In this document: one piece after another, positions 7,839-17,196 of the stretch
Position numbering within the stretch: position 1 is the stretch's first letter
How the letters are laid out: every line of letters starts with the position of its first letter
Assembly: GCF_014696875.1 (NCBI RefSeq)
Contig: NZ_JACJQV010000097.1
Coordinates: forward strand, 16,713-80,712
Source of the DNA: Microcystis wesenbergii FACHB-1317
Lineage (GTDB): Bacteria; Cyanobacteriota; Cyanobacteriia; Cyanobacteriales; Microcystaceae
Length of the DNA: 64,000 nt
Reading direction: 5' to 3'
Notes under the pieces: model-generated
Database searches by the model: none
What the model saw: only the letters and a program-made list of their open reading frames with translations
Told to the model about the DNA's origin: nothing
Position numbers and translations under genes: made by a program

Positions 7839-9525
7839 AAGTTCCCCACTCCCTTAACCTTTCTCGCACTCTGTCAATGGGAACTGCTAAACCGCAGCCC
7901 AATTTAACGGCATTTTCTAGGGGTTTAGGAGTAGAAGAATTGGCACAAAATAAACTCGCCTGGGAAATCACTCCCACCACTTGATTTTTATCGTTTAAAA
8001 CTGGACTTCCCGACTGTCCAGAAACGACAAACATGGATAAACTTAAGGATTTTTGGTTATTATCATTAACAGTGCCTTTGCTGACAGTCCAATCTTTTTG
8101 ATTAAAAGGATTACCGATCGAGATTACTGGTTGATTAGCGGCAATTGGTAGGGGTGCTAAAGCTAAAGGTTTTAAATCTGGGGGGGGATTTTTTACCTCT
8201 AATACTGCTAAATCCAGCCAGTCGTTAGGGGTGGTAATGTGGAGAATTTTAGCTTTTGAACGCTGGCGAATTTTTCCCTGGGGGGGTTGGCTATAATACT
8301 CGACAAAAATGCGCGCCTCTGCCTCGATTTCTTGACGGGAATTCGTCACCACATGGCGGTTAGTCACGATCCAAGCTGTATCTTGATCTCGTTTTAATAA
8401 CCAACCAGTGCCGATGCCATTTTTATTTTGGCCGCGAATGACAATTTTAACAATTGAGCGTTTTAAATTCACCAGAGGATCACTCTTAACACTGGGAATT
8501 ATCTCTGGCATTTTTAATAATTCGGGATGATCGTGAATTAATCGCCCCCGTTGGATTTCCTGTAAAATAAATCTAGCTTCTGATAAATTGGGATCGATTT
8601 CTACGGCCTGCCGACACCAATTTAGACCCTCATCGATCTGACCGCTATTGATATAGGTATAACAGAGATTTTCGTAAATCTCGGCATTTTTGGGGCTAAT
8701 TTGCCGCGCCTGTTGAAAAACTGCCATGGCTTCCCCTAGTTTTCCCTGTTCCGCTAAAGCTTCGCCCAGATAATTATAAATATCCCCATCTTTAGGGGCG
8801 TAAATTAAAGCCTGTCGATAGATTTGCTCTGCTTCCTGCCATTTTCCCTGTTTTCCTAGGGTTTCTCCTAATTTTTTGTAGGTTTCACCCTGATTAGGTA
8901 TCAATTCTAGAGCTTGCTGATAGGCATAACTGGCCTCTGGCCAGAGTTGCTGTTCACTGTAGGCCTTTCCCAGATAAAAATAGGCTTTTCCCTGACTAGG
9001 ATCGAGAAAAACCGCTGCTTGCAGAGCTTTCGCCGCTTCATCCCAACGTTGTAAACTATAGAGAGCTTTTCCTAGCTGAAATTGCCCTTTAAAAGTTGGT
9101 TTAATGATAATTGCTTTTTGGTAAGCATCGATCGCCTCTGACCATTTTTGCTCTTGCGCGAAGATATCTCCCAAAGCGACTAAATGATTACTTTGGGAGG
9201 GTTCCATCGGTGGTTTATTATTAACGATAAAGGCACGATTATATGCTTGTAAGGCTTCAGAATAGCGTTTTTGACTTTGCAAGACCTGAGCGATTTTTAT
9301 ATGGGCTTGACTAGAATTTTCGTCAAAAGATAAAACTGTTCGGTAAGCAGACAGAGCCGATTCCTTCTCCCCTGCGGCCAAAAGTCGATCGCCTTGCCAG
9401 AGATAAGCCAAGGCAATAAGATAAAAAATAGCAAAGGGAGCGGCGACGATGAAGGCAATAATTAAAAATATTTGCAGGGGTTTGCTAGAGTAGCGGCGAC
9501 CGATTTTAAGCTCTTTTCTTTTCAT
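7816..9525 (-). CDS. Membrane-anchored TPR protein with C-terminal trypsin-like serine protease domain
   Basis: An N-terminal membrane anchor (about 16-43) is followed by seven to eight tetratricopeptide repeats (about 45-330) with repeated AY..AL.. and YLGKAY signatures. A chymotrypsin-fold protease domain occupies about 355-560. The likely triad is His391 (TNRHVV), Asp438 (WLDLAVLEV) and Ser505 (SGQSGSPVL); all three are present, so it should be active. The TPRs probably recruit a partner or substrate at the membrane. This architecture is common in cyanobacteria, but no defined pathway is known to me. It is not a DegP/HtrA, because no PDZ domain follows. Confidence 0.8.
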   Translation of the reverse strand: MKRKELKIGRRYSSKPLQIFLIIAFIVAAPFAIFYLIALAYLWQGDRLLAAGEKESALSAYRTVLSFDENSSQAHIKIAQVLQSQKRYSEALQAYNRAFIVNNKPPMEPSQSNHLVALGDIFAQEQKWSEAIDAYQKAIIIKPTFKGQFQLGKALYSLQRWDEAAKALQAAVFLDPSQGKAYFYLGKAYSEQQLWPEASYAYQQALELIPNQGETYKKLGETLGKQGKWQEAEQIYRQALIYAPKDGDIYNYLGEALAEQGKLGEAMAVFQQARQISPKNAEIYENLCYTYINSGQIDEGLNWCRQAVEIDPNLSEARFILQEIQRGRLIHDHPELLKMPEIIPSVKSDPLVNLKRSIVKIVIRGQNKNGIGTGWLLKRDQDTAWIVTNRHVVTNSRQEIEAEARIFVEYYSQPPQGKIRQRSKAKILHITTPNDWLDLAVLEVKNPPPDLKPLALAPLPIAANQPVISIGNPFNQKDWTVSKGTVNDNNQKSLSLSMFVVSGQSGSPVLNDKNQVVGVISQASLFCANSSTPKPLENAVKLGCGLAVPIDRVRERLREWGTFSVISNQ

Positions 9526-9693
9526 TTCTTGGTTAGGATAGACAACAGGCCAGAGGTGGTTCGATAGGTGTAATTAATTTTGTCTATGTACTTATAGGGG
9601 ATGAGGGCAATAGTTAAAGTCGTGGCTGTTGGCCAGACAATTATCGCTCAAAACGAGCAAGATGCCAGTTAAAGCCAGAAAATTGCTATTTTA

Positions 9694-9872
9694 AAATATG
9701 TCCTAGCCAATTCTTATTTTATTTTTATATCCGAAGACCGACAACTGAACAAAGGCAATTGTGTCTATTATTTTAAAGGAAACCGCCAGACGTTAAAACT
9801 ATCGCTGAAAATCTCTGAACATAGCTCTAGTGCCAATTTTCCCCTTCACCTTGCACTAATTCCCTGTTCTTG
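9694..9872 (+). pseudogene. Unidentified gene remnant
   Basis: An open frame with no start codon reads VLANSYFIFISEDRQLNKG, then YYFKGNRQTLKLSL and [20 protein letters not shown], before a stop at 9870-9872. It looks like the C-terminal part of a real protein that lost its 5' end, but I do not recognise the family. It sits just before another truncated gene. Confidence 0.3.
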
Positions 9873-9877
9873 AGACA

Positions 9878-10081
9878 GTGCCGAATGTTGCCAAGTTCTC
9901 GTCGTCCTCTTCTGACAGGGTAAATATCACCCATCGTCTCAGTACCGTTCGAGCAGCTGATCAAATTGTCGTCTTAGATAATGGTCCCATTGTCGAGATC
10001 GGTAGCCATGACCAATTATTAAATCAGCAGGGAATCTATCAACCTCTCCACTCTTTACAAGAAAGCGGTGAACTGGTTTAG
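9878..10081 (+). pseudogene. ABC transporter ATPase C-terminal fragment
   Basis: The frame carries [19 protein letters not shown] followed by [20 protein letters not shown]. This is the H-loop region and the extreme C-terminus of an exporter-type (MsbA/HlyB-like) ABC ATPase. Walker A, signature and Walker B motifs are absent and no membrane domain is encoded upstream. It is a decayed remnant of a multidrug, peptide or lipid exporter gene. The first ~17 residues are unrelated to the family. Confidence 0.7.
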
Positions 10082-10139
10082 TCTTAAAATAGTCCCCGAT
10101 AGCGGACCGAGAAAATATGATCTAATGGGAGTTGATACC

Positions 10140-10460
10140 ATGTCTAACGAAACCGTTACCTATTCCCTAGAAGCTGTTTTGACTAGGATTGAGGGGAAAA
10201 TTGACAATCTCCAAAAAGATGTTGACCAAAAATTTGAAAGTCTCCAAAAAGATTTTAACCAAAAATTTGACAAAATCGACGAAAGGTTAAATAAGCTAGA
10301 GGTAGGACAGGCCAAGTTAACCGAAAAGGTTGAGGGCATCGATAATCGCCTAAAATCAGTGGAAGGAACCCAAAAAAATCAGGTTTGGACATTAATTATT
10401 CTTTTGGCAAGTGCGATCGCTACAGCTGGTTGGAAAGTATTTTTTTCAGGTAATCCCTAG
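10140..10460 (+). CDS. Small coiled-coil protein with C-terminal membrane anchor (first tandem copy)
   Basis: The 106-residue product has heptad-like repeats (IEGKIDNLQKDVDQKFE, then FDKIDERLNKLEVGQAKL) over about residues 12-78 and one hydrophobic segment (VWTLIILLASAIATAGW) near the C-terminus. It is probably a tail-anchored coiled-coil protein of unknown role; such genes are frequent in cyanobacteria. I chose the ATG at 10140 because GGGAG lies nine bases upstream. An in-frame ATG at 10125 has no such site. Its upstream region and first ~45 codons are repeated at 10530-10720. Confidence 0.65.
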   Translation: MSNETVTYSLEAVLTRIEGKIDNLQKDVDQKFESLQKDFNQKFDKIDERLNKLEVGQAKLTEKVEGIDNRLKSVEGTQKNQVWTLIILLASAIATAGWKVFFSGNP

Positions 10461-10602
10461 AATTAAACCGTGGCTATTAGTCACAGTTTCAAGTTTTGTC
10501 ATCCCAGAAAAACGATCTTCTCAGACAACCTCGAACTGGTTTAGTCTTAAAATAGTCCCCGATAGCGGACCGAGAAAATATGATTTAATGGAAGTTGATA
10601 CC

Positions 10603-11026
10603 ATGTCTAACGAAACCTTTATCTATTACCTAGAAGCTGTTTTGACGAGGATTGAGGGGAAAATTGACAATCTCCAAAAAGATGTTAACCAAAAATTTGA
10701 CCAAATCGACGAACAGTTAAATAGGGGTTGCTGAATAAATCTAAAAACCTTGTTGGGTAAGACTTTTAGACTTTTTTTCCCTCAAAAAGTGCCAACCCTT
10801 GGAGGGATCGGGGGGAAAATTCCGGGACTTTTTCCCTGAAAATTAGCTAATTTACCAGATGAAAATGGGTAAAACCCCACACCCCCCCTGCCCCCCGACC
10901 CCCCCGATGTCGGGGGGGTCGGGGGGCCACACCCTATCCCCACGAAAAACTTTTTCAGCCAACCCTAATTATTCTTTGGGCAGGTGCGATCGCCGTTGCT
11001 TTCCTGACAACCTTCTCCAAGATTTG
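10603..11026 (+). pseudogene. Second tandem copy of the coiled-coil gene, disrupted by a MITE
   Basis: The copy starts MSNETFIYYLEAVLTRIEGK and closely follows the gene at 10140 for about 40 codons. It then runs into a MITE-like element (10723-10966) that brings a stop codon at 10732-10734. Beyond the element, LIILWAGAIAVAFLTTFSK followed by a stop (about 10964-11026) matches the membrane anchor of the first copy. The middle of the coiled coil is missing, so the copy is dead. Confidence 0.7.
10723..10966. mobile_element. MITE-like element with AGGGTTGGCTGA termini (copy 1)
   Basis: The left end AGGGGTTGCTGAATAAAT and right end TTTTTCAGCCAACCCT are imperfect inverted repeats. The body matches the element at 58038-58254 (CTAAAAACCTTGTTG, CTCAAAAAGTGC, CTTTTTCCCTGAAAATTA). 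A 17-bp C/G-rich inverted repeat lies inside at 10891-10926. No transposase is encoded, so it would be non-autonomous. Confidence 0.7.
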
Positions 11027-11113
11027 ATCTAATCTCAGACAGAAGTAAGCCCGATCCAATTACCCGCTCTCTATGTGCGAGAATAGCCTGTGTGAAAAAC
11101 CTAGGTAATTGTT

Positions 11114-13759
11114 ATGGTTGCACATATACAAAATAGGCAGTTTAACGGGTTGTCTAGTCAAGAAGCTAGTGAGCGCTTGAAACAGCACGGCTACAACGAA
11201 CTCCCCTCAACCCAGCATCGTACTTTTTTAACCATCGCCCTAGACATTATCCAAGAGCCGATTTTCTTGCTCCTGATTGCCTGTGGTGTCATCTACCTCT
11301 TTTTGGGTGATGCACAAGAAGCTCTGATTTTGTTGGGGTTTGTCTTTTTTATTATTGGCATCAATCTTTACCAGGAGCAAAAAACGGAACGTTCTCTAGA
11401 AGCACTGCGGGACTTATCCAGTCCGCGGGCCTTGGTGATTCGAGATGGGGAGCGACAGCGAATTGCCGGCCGAGAAGTGGTACAGGGCGATTTGATCGTG
11501 GTGGAGGAGGGCGATCGCGTTCCTGCGGATGCGATTTTGCTGTGGTCCACTCACTTGACGATTGATGAATCGCTGTTAACCGGAGAGTCTGTTCCGGTCA
11601 GGAAACGCACCATCCACAGGGAAGAAGACCCGAAGCACCTTTCAGCCACCTTGAGACCGGGTGGAGACGACTTACCCACCGTCTATTCTGGTACTCTGGC
11701 GGTACAAGGGCAGGGCATTGCCCAGGTGCAAGCAACGGGTATAGGCACTGAAATGGGAAAAATTGGCAAGGCTCTGCAAACGGTTGAACCGGAAGACACG
11801 GTCTTACAAAAAGAAACCCGTCGCATTGTCGGTAAATTGACGATGATCGCCCTTGCCATTTGTGCGGCGGTGGTCGTGATTTATGGATTAACCCGGGCCG
11901 ATTGGTTACAGGGCTTTTTGGCAGGATTAGCGCTGGCAATGGCAATTTTGCCCAATGAAATTCCGGTGGTGCTGGCCATCTTTCTGGCTCTGGGAGCGTG
12001 GCGATTCTCGCAAAAACAGGTACTAACTCGTCGCATTCCAGTGGTTGAAACCCTGGGTTCTGTCACCGTTCTTTGTGTCGATAAGACTGGAACCCTGACA
12101 TTGAACCAAATGGCCGTCAAACAATTGTTGGTTTACAGCGGCTCCAATGCTTATCTGTACGATGTGACGCTCCACGAGCGCGAACCCTTGCCCGAAGTCC
12201 TTCATCCCCTGATCGAGTTTGGCATTCTAGCGAGTCGCAAAGATCCCTTTGACCCGATGGAGAAAGCGTTGCAGCAAATTGGTTGGGATTACCTAGCCAA
12301 GACTGAACACCTGCATAGCGATTGGCAACTACTGCACGAATATCCCCTGTCCACCGATCTCTTGGCCATGTCCTGTGTCTGGGAATCCCTGACGGGGGAG
12401 CTTACCGTTGCGGCAAAAGGAGCCCCAGAAGCGATCGCCGATCTCTGCCATTTCAGCCCGATTCAACAACAGGATCTGGTCGAACAGATCCAGGCAATGG
12501 CCAGAGAAGGTTTGCGAGTTCTGGGAGTTGCCCAAGGACGCAAAATAGGAACATTACCCAAAACCCACGCTCTTGAGTCATCCGGGCCTCCAGCCTACTT
12601 AGAATCTGACGATCGCTTACCTGTTCAACAACACGACTTTGAGTTTGAATTTGTCGGACTCATCGGCCTGGAAGACCCCGTGCGTCCTACTGTGGCACCT
12701 GCGATCGCTGAATGCTATGGTGCGGGAATTCGCGTTGTCATGATTACGGGTGATTATCCCGTAACAGCCCAGAATATTGCCCGTCAGATTGGACTCAGGC
12801 CTTTAGACAAGGTGATCACCGGTAGGGAACTGGAGCAAATGGGTGAGTCGGAACTGCGCGATCGCATTCAAAGCACCAACATCTTTGCCCGTGTCGTCCC
12901 CGAACAAAAACTATTGATTGTCAATGCACTGAAACGCTCCGGGGAAATTGTGGCCATGACCGGTGATGGTGTCAACGATGCCCCGGCTCTTAAGTCTGCT
13001 CATATCGGCATTGCCATGGGTGAACGGGGGACCGATGTAGCGCGCGAGTCTGCCGATTTGGTCCTGTTGAAAGATGATTTTTCATCCATCGTCGAATCGG
13101 TCAAACTAGGAAGACGTATCTTTGACAACCTGAAAAAGGGGATGGCCTATACCTTGGCCGTTCACGTTCCGATCGCGGGTATGTCGTTGATTCCAGTCAT
13201 GTTTGGCTGGCCCTTGGTGCTACTCCCCATCCACATTGCCTTTCTGCACTTGATTATCGATCCAGCCTGCACGGTTGTGTTTGAAGCTGAACCGGCAGAA
13301 AGCGATATTATGCGTCGCCCCCCCCGTAATCCCAAAGAACCCTTGTTCAGTCGTCGGACGTTGCGATTGGCCTTGCTTCAAGGGATCAGCGTTTTAGTGG
13401 TACTGCTTATTGTATTCGCGATCGCCTATAACAACGGCAATAGTGAATTTGATGCTCGTGCCTTAGCATTTACGACATTGATTATCTCCAACCTCGCTAT
13501 GATCTTAACCAATCGTTCCTGGTCCCGAACGATTCCAGAAATGCTCCAAGCTCCTAATCAGGCTTTGTGGTGGGTGATCGGCGGTGGACTCCTGTTTTTG
13601 GGATTAGTTCTCTATGTTCCCCTGCTACGACACCTGTTCAGCTTTTCATTTCTACATACTGATGATTTGCTGGTCAGCTTAGTTTCTGGAGTTGTCAGTA
13701 TTTTCTGGTTTGAAGGACTAAAACTGTGGAACCGTCGGCACTTGAACATCCAAAAATAA
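11114..13759 (+). CDS. Cation-transporting P-type ATPase
   Basis: The 881-residue protein has the complete P-type ATPase layout: a cation-ATPase N-terminal domain (SSQEASERLKQHGYNEL), actuator motif LTGESVPV, phosphorylation site DKTGTLT (Asp near 323), nucleotide domain KGAPEA, MITGD and TGDGVNDAPAL near 615, and about eight to ten membrane helices. The M4 segment is AILPNEIPVVLAIF and M6 contains HLIIDPACTVVFEAEP. It resembles the P2 Ca2+-type pumps, but in M4 the common PE(G/E) is PNE, so the ion is uncertain. The ATG at 11114 has a weak ribosome-binding site. The G+C content seems higher than around it. Confidence 0.85.
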   Translation: MVAHIQNRQFNGLSSQEASERLKQHGYNELPSTQHRTFLTIALDIIQEPIFLLLIACGVIYLFLGDAQEALILLGFVFFIIGINLYQEQKTERSLEALRDLSSPRALVIRDGERQRIAGREVVQGDLIVVEEGDRVPADAILLWSTHLTIDESLLTGESVPVRKRTIHREEDPKHLSATLRPGGDDLPTVYSGTLAVQGQGIAQVQATGIGTEMGKIGKALQTVEPEDTVLQKETRRIVGKLTMIALAICAAVVVIYGLTRADWLQGFLAGLALAMAILPNEIPVVLAIFLALGAWRFSQKQVLTRRIPVVETLGSVTVLCVDKTGTLTLNQMAVKQLLVYSGSNAYLYDVTLHEREPLPEVLHPLIEFGILASRKDPFDPMEKALQQIGWDYLAKTEHLHSDWQLLHEYPLSTDLLAMSCVWESLTGELTVAAKGAPEAIADLCHFSPIQQQDLVEQIQAMAREGLRVLGVAQGRKIGTLPKTHALESSGPPAYLESDDRLPVQQHDFEFEFVGLIGLEDPVRPTVAPAIAECYGAGIRVVMITGDYPVTAQNIARQIGLRPLDKVITGRELEQMGESELRDRIQSTNIFARVVPEQKLLIVNALKRSGEIVAMTGDGVNDAPALKSAHIGIAMGERGTDVARESADLVLLKDDFSSIVESVKLGRRIFDNLKKGMAYTLAVHVPIAGMSLIPVMFGWPLVLLPIHIAFLHLIIDPACTVVFEAEPAESDIMRRPPRNPKEPLFSRRTLRLALLQGISVLVVLLIVFAIAYNNGNSEFDARALAFTTLIISNLAMILTNRSWSRTIPEMLQAPNQALWWVIGGGLLFLGLVLYVPLLRHLFSFSFLHTDDLLVSLVSGVVSIFWFEGLKLWNRRHLNIQK

Positions 13760-13876
13760 AAGGCATCATAGATTCCACGATCGGTTACAAATTGTTGCAG
13801 CAGTGCGCTATGTAGTTGCTTGAATGAATTGTGCCTACCTACTTAATAATCGGCATGGTGGGTTAAATCATCAAGT

Positions 13877-14863
13877 TTAACCCTCTGCTAACCAGCGCAC
13901 GGCATCCTTAGCGTGGTAGGTTAAGATAATATCGGCACCCGCCCGTTTAAAGCTGGTTAAAGTCTCTAAAGTCACTCGTTTTTCGTCAATCCAGCCATTT
14001 AACGCCGCCGCTTTAATCATTGAATATTCCCCCGACACATTGTAGGCAGCCACGGGTAAATTAGTCATTTCCTTGATTCTCCAGATAATATCCAGGTAAG
14101 ATAGAGCAGGTTTTACCATTAACATATCTGCTCCCTCTAATACGTCTAATTCCACCTCTTTTAAGGCTTCCCTGGCATTACCCGGATCCATTTGGTAGGT
14201 TCTGCGATCGCCGAATTGGGGGGTAGAATCAGCCGCATCCCGAAACGGACCATAATAGGCAGAAGCATATTTAGCCGTATAGGAAAGAATCGGTGTATCA
14301 CTATAACCCGCCTCATCCAATCCTTGACGAATTGCCTGCACAAAACCATCCATCATTCCCGACGGTGCAATGATATCCACTCCCGCTTTTACCTGAGAAA
14401 CGGCGGTTTTTTGCAATAATCCCAGAGTAGGATCGTTTAACACCCTGCCGGTTAAATCTCCCGTTTGTAGATAACCACAATGACCGTGGTTGGTATATTC
14501 ACACAAACAAGTATCGGCGACAATGAGTAGATCGGGAACTGCCTCTTTAATTGCTGTGGCCGCTTTCTGCACAATACCATGATCGTGCCATGCTCCCGTC
14601 GCCTCTGTGTCTTTACTTTCCGGCAGCCCGAATAAAATAATCGCTGGGATTCCTAAATCCCGCACTTCCTTGGCTTCGTCAACAATTTTATCGATTGATA
14701 ATTGGTACACCCCCGGCATCGATTTGACTTCTAAGGCAATACCTTCCCCCGCCGTGGCGAAAAGAGGATAGATAAAGTCATTGGCTGTCAAGACGGTTTC
14801 ACTCACCAGACGGCGCATTTGAGGGGTTTGACGCAGACGACGGGGGCGATGAATAGGAAACAT
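13877..14863 (-). CDS. hemB: Porphobilinogen synthase (delta-aminolevulinic acid dehydratase)
   Basis: At 328 residues this is a full-length HemB. It condenses two 5-aminolevulinates to porphobilinogen in heme, chlorophyll and bilin synthesis. The Schiff-base lysines lie in [17 protein letters not shown] (about 200) and in [12 protein letters not shown] (about 252). The segment [14 protein letters not shown] (about 118-131) keeps the three cysteines of Zn-dependent enzymes, rather than the aspartates of the plant Mg type. The gene is convergent with the ATPase gene. No operon partner is visible. Confidence 0.95.
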   Translation of the reverse strand: MFPIHRPRRLRQTPQMRRLVSETVLTANDFIYPLFATAGEGIALEVKSMPGVYQLSIDKIVDEAKEVRDLGIPAIILFGLPESKDTEATGAWHDHGIVQKAATAIKEAVPDLLIVADTCLCEYTNHGHCGYLQTGDLTGRVLNDPTLGLLQKTAVSQVKAGVDIIAPSGMMDGFVQAIRQGLDEAGYSDTPILSYTAKYASAYYGPFRDAADSTPQFGDRRTYQMDPGNAREALKEVELDVLEGADMLMVKPALSYLDIIWRIKEMTNLPVAAYNVSGEYSMIKAAALNGWIDEKRVTLETLTSFKRAGADIILTYHAKDAVRWLAEG

Positions 14864-15367
14864 AGTTTTTTGTGATTAAATCGGGAATCTGGTCTTTAGT
14901 TTAAATCTTTGCTGAGTATGAACACAAATCGATTCAGCCGGCTGCGGGCTGCCAGCAGCTATCCGCAAGATTTAGTTATTTTGAGCTTAATCAACCTATT
15001 TAGGTCAAAAATGACCTAATGAGGCTTTATCATCATTTTGAGGGCGAAAAACCAGCAATTTGACTAAAATTTAATCTTTATACCGATCACTTTTGCTGTC
15101 GCCACCACCCCATCTCTTTACAAAACTTTACCTGATCAGTTATCAGTTACCAGTTATCAGTTATCAGTTATCAGATGTGAGTTTTCAGTTCACCGATGGC
15201 TCTCTTGGATATTGGCTGAAAAATGTTCACAGTGTTACATTAGCGGCGCAAGCGTTCACTGATTACTGATTACTGTTCACTGTTCACTGACTCCCAAAAC
15301 CCATCTCCATTTGGGAGAAGGATCGTTTATTCTAGGAAGTAAGAGCGATCAATTCAGGATTTTTGCT
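14864..15367. other. Intergenic region with simple repeats and small inverted repeats
   Basis: This divergent gap contains a perfect 7-bp inverted repeat TAGGTCA-AAAA-TGACCTA (15001-15018), which could be an operator or hairpin. CAGTTATCAGT units lie at 15134-15175 and GATTACTGATTACTG units at 15255-15290. No coding frame is convincing. Confidence 0.5.
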
Positions 15368-15733
15368 ATGGTCAACTTAGGTGATTTAGTCAAAAAAGCA
15401 GTTTATTTGGGTGTAGGCATTGCCGCTTATGCCGCCGAAAAAGCTGAAGTAAATTTACAAGAATTAAGAAATCAAGCCCAAAAATTAGCCGATGAGATGA
15501 TTGCTCGCGGCGAAATAAATGCGGAAGAAGCGAGGAAATACGTTGATGAGTTGGTGAAACAGGCACAACAGCAAGCGGTGGCAGCTAACGAATCTAATAT
15601 TCCCCATGAACCCCGACGGATAGAAATTATTGAAGATGAGGAGGACACCAAAGCAGCCGATCCCAAAGTAGATGAATTGCGGCAAAAGGTGGAACGTCTT
15701 CAGGAGGAATTACGGAAACTGCAACAGGATTAA
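15368..15733 (+). CDS. Phasin-like amphipathic helical protein
   Basis: The 121-residue protein starts with an amphipathic segment (MVNLGDLVKKAVYLGVGIAAY), continues with a charged helix (LRNQAQKLADEMIARGEINA) and ends in a short coiled coil (VDELRQKVERLQEELRKL). This resembles the cyanobacterial phasin-like, PHA-granule-associated proteins. I chose the ATG at 15368 over an upstream extension because the family starts at this motif. The gene lies 59 bp before the next gene on the same strand. The function is inferred from helical similarity only. Confidence 0.6.
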   Translation: MVNLGDLVKKAVYLGVGIAAYAAEKAEVNLQELRNQAQKLADEMIARGEINAEEARKYVDELVKQAQQQAVAANESNIPHEPRRIEIIEDEEDTKAADPKVDELRQKVERLQEELRKLQQD

Positions 15734-15792
15734 AACCTAGATTTTAGCGACAAATAATTAATTATTACCAGACAAGGGATGCAAGTATAAAC

Positions 15793-16173
15793 ATGGACGA
15801 TTGGCAGAAGGATTTTTGGGAAGTGATCGAAACTGTGGCGCTAGGAATTGAAAATTTTTTCCAAGAAGTTACCCAAACTATCGAAGAAATCAATGAGGAA
15901 ATTATCATCGATCTGGAACAGTTTATTCAAGAGGTTTTACCCCAGGAATTAGAGGAATTTTTTAACCTCGATGAATCCCTATTTTCGGAATTAGATGAAC
16001 CCTCGGATTTTACCCTCACTCCTAAAGTTAACCCCGATCCTAACACCCATCCTGCTTGTATCGGTTGCCGTAATTATCACGGTTATATCTACGGAGGCAA
16101 TCTTCTCGTCTGCGGTTTCCATCCCTACGGTTGGGATAGTGATAGTTGTCCCGATTGGCAAGCAGAGGATTAA
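15793..16173 (+). CDS. Conserved hypothetical acidic protein with C-terminal cysteine motif
   Basis: The 126-residue product has an acidic, helical N-terminal two-thirds (FFQEVTQTIEEINEEIIIDL) and a C-terminal segment HPACIGCRNYHGYIYGGNLL followed by VCGFHP and DSCPDW. The four cysteines, spaced CxxC...C...C with nearby histidines, suggest metal binding. I recognise it as a cyanobacterial hypothetical with no assigned function. It may be co-transcribed with the phasin-like gene. Confidence 0.65.
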   Translation: MDDWQKDFWEVIETVALGIENFFQEVTQTIEEINEEIIIDLEQFIQEVLPQELEEFFNLDESLFSELDEPSDFTLTPKVNPDPNTHPACIGCRNYHGYIYGGNLLVCGFHPYGWDSDSCPDWQAED

Positions 16174-16249
16174 TTATTTTTCCAGAAAATTAGGTAGGGA
16201 TAATAACCCTACCTGATTTTATTTCAAAGCAATTATCTGTCATTTTTAG

Positions 16250-16399
16250 TTAAGAATTACCCTTGGGAGCATGGTAAGGTTCAGAATCAAAAGGCTGCAT
16301 CCCCACATCGGGATATTCATCATTGTTGGGACTAAAAATGCGAGCGAAAGCTTCTGTTAGGTACTGGACAAAATTGTGTAATGTATCCTTGATATTCAT
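16250..16399 (-). CDS. Conserved 49-aa cyanobacterial small protein
   Basis: The frame reads MNIKDTLHNFVQYLTEAFA, then RIFSPNNDEYPDVGMQPF, ending YHAPKGNS. A GGAGAG-type ribosome-binding site stands just before the ATG. The pattern looks like a small protein conserved among cyanobacteria, with an amphipathic N-terminal helix and a proline-rich end. It is below the usual ORF cut-off. The function is unknown. Confidence 0.6.
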   Translation of the reverse strand: MNIKDTLHNFVQYLTEAFARIFSPNNDEYPDVGMQPFDSEPYHAPKGNS

Positions 16400-16575
16400 T
16401 GCTTTTCTCTCCGACTCTCGACAATAATCTCTTTTTCGGATCAGGTTAATTCACCCCTCCATCCCCATTATCTGGCCAGAATCTCATCAATTGTTGACTT
16501 TTGAGATAATTCTTGAATAATCTTCATAAGACTTTATATTTTTTCTTGTTTATTTAAACTTTTATAATAATTCTT

Positions 16576-17196
16576 CTATTTTTGTAAACTAAAAGGCCTG
16601 TTAAATAAAACACCGTATCTTTGTTGATCATCTAAGCATAAATATTCATTGACAAAAACTGTTAATTGAGCATTATCTATCTCCTCATCACAAAAAGGAT
16701 CAATGGCTGCCTTACGAAGTGCTTTGATTTTATTGAGGTTTAATCCCAACTTTTCGATAGTATTAATTGCTTTTTGATCATCTTCTTGTGCAGGTTTAAT
16801 TGTGCCATCATAGTTAAAAGCAAAGTGAGACTCACAATCGGGATTAAGTGGAGAGATTAAGAGATTTTCATCAAACCAGCTATTTTTTAGATTACCACAG
16901 CGCCGAGGTTCACCAGTCCTAAGATTTGCCTGACAGGAACATAGCAAATTGGCATAATCTAAGGGATCAACAGTGGGATCACTTTGAGGTTTAAAATGTT
17001 CTATATGGTATTCACCATCAATCAATCGATTTTCACAATAACAACATATTTCCCCCTGTTCTGTCATCAAAGCTTTAATTAGTATTTCTTTTGGTTTTCC
17101 CGCTAAATTTCTAAAGTCGGGCTGCCAATCTGAGTTAGCTTGCTCTTTCCAATTCTTAAACTCCGGTGGTTCTTGTCTTTTCCTAATATACTTCAT
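16576..17196 (-). CDS. ptuB: Septu system HNH endonuclease PtuB (TIGR02646-like)
   Basis: The 206-residue protein has an HNH core: CCYCENRL (about 51-58), then YHIEHFKPQS with the probable catalytic His pair, then LDYANLLCSCQ and RRCGNLK. This is the TIGR02646/PtuB family, found with PtuA ATPases in Septu anti-phage systems and in some retrons. Its ATG overlaps the ptuA stop by four bases (ATGA), so the two are translationally coupled. No reverse transcriptase or msr-like gene is adjacent, which favours stand-alone Septu. Nuclease activity upon phage infection is inferred from the family. Confidence 0.8.
   Translation of the reverse strand: MKYIRKRQEPPEFKNWKEQANSDWQPDFRNLAGKPKEILIKALMTEQGEICCYCENRLIDGEYHIEHFKPQSDPTVDPLDYANLLCSCQANLRTGEPRRCGNLKNSWFDENLLISPLNPDCESHFAFNYDGTIKPAQEDDQKAINTIEKLGLNLNKIKALRKAAIDPFCDEEIDNAQLTVFVNEYLCLDDQQRYGVLFNRPFSLQK

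Noticed and set aside
10891..10926. C/G-rich palindrome as a terminator
   Set aside because: It has no T-run on either side and lies inside a MITE that also varies elsewhere; treated as part of the element.
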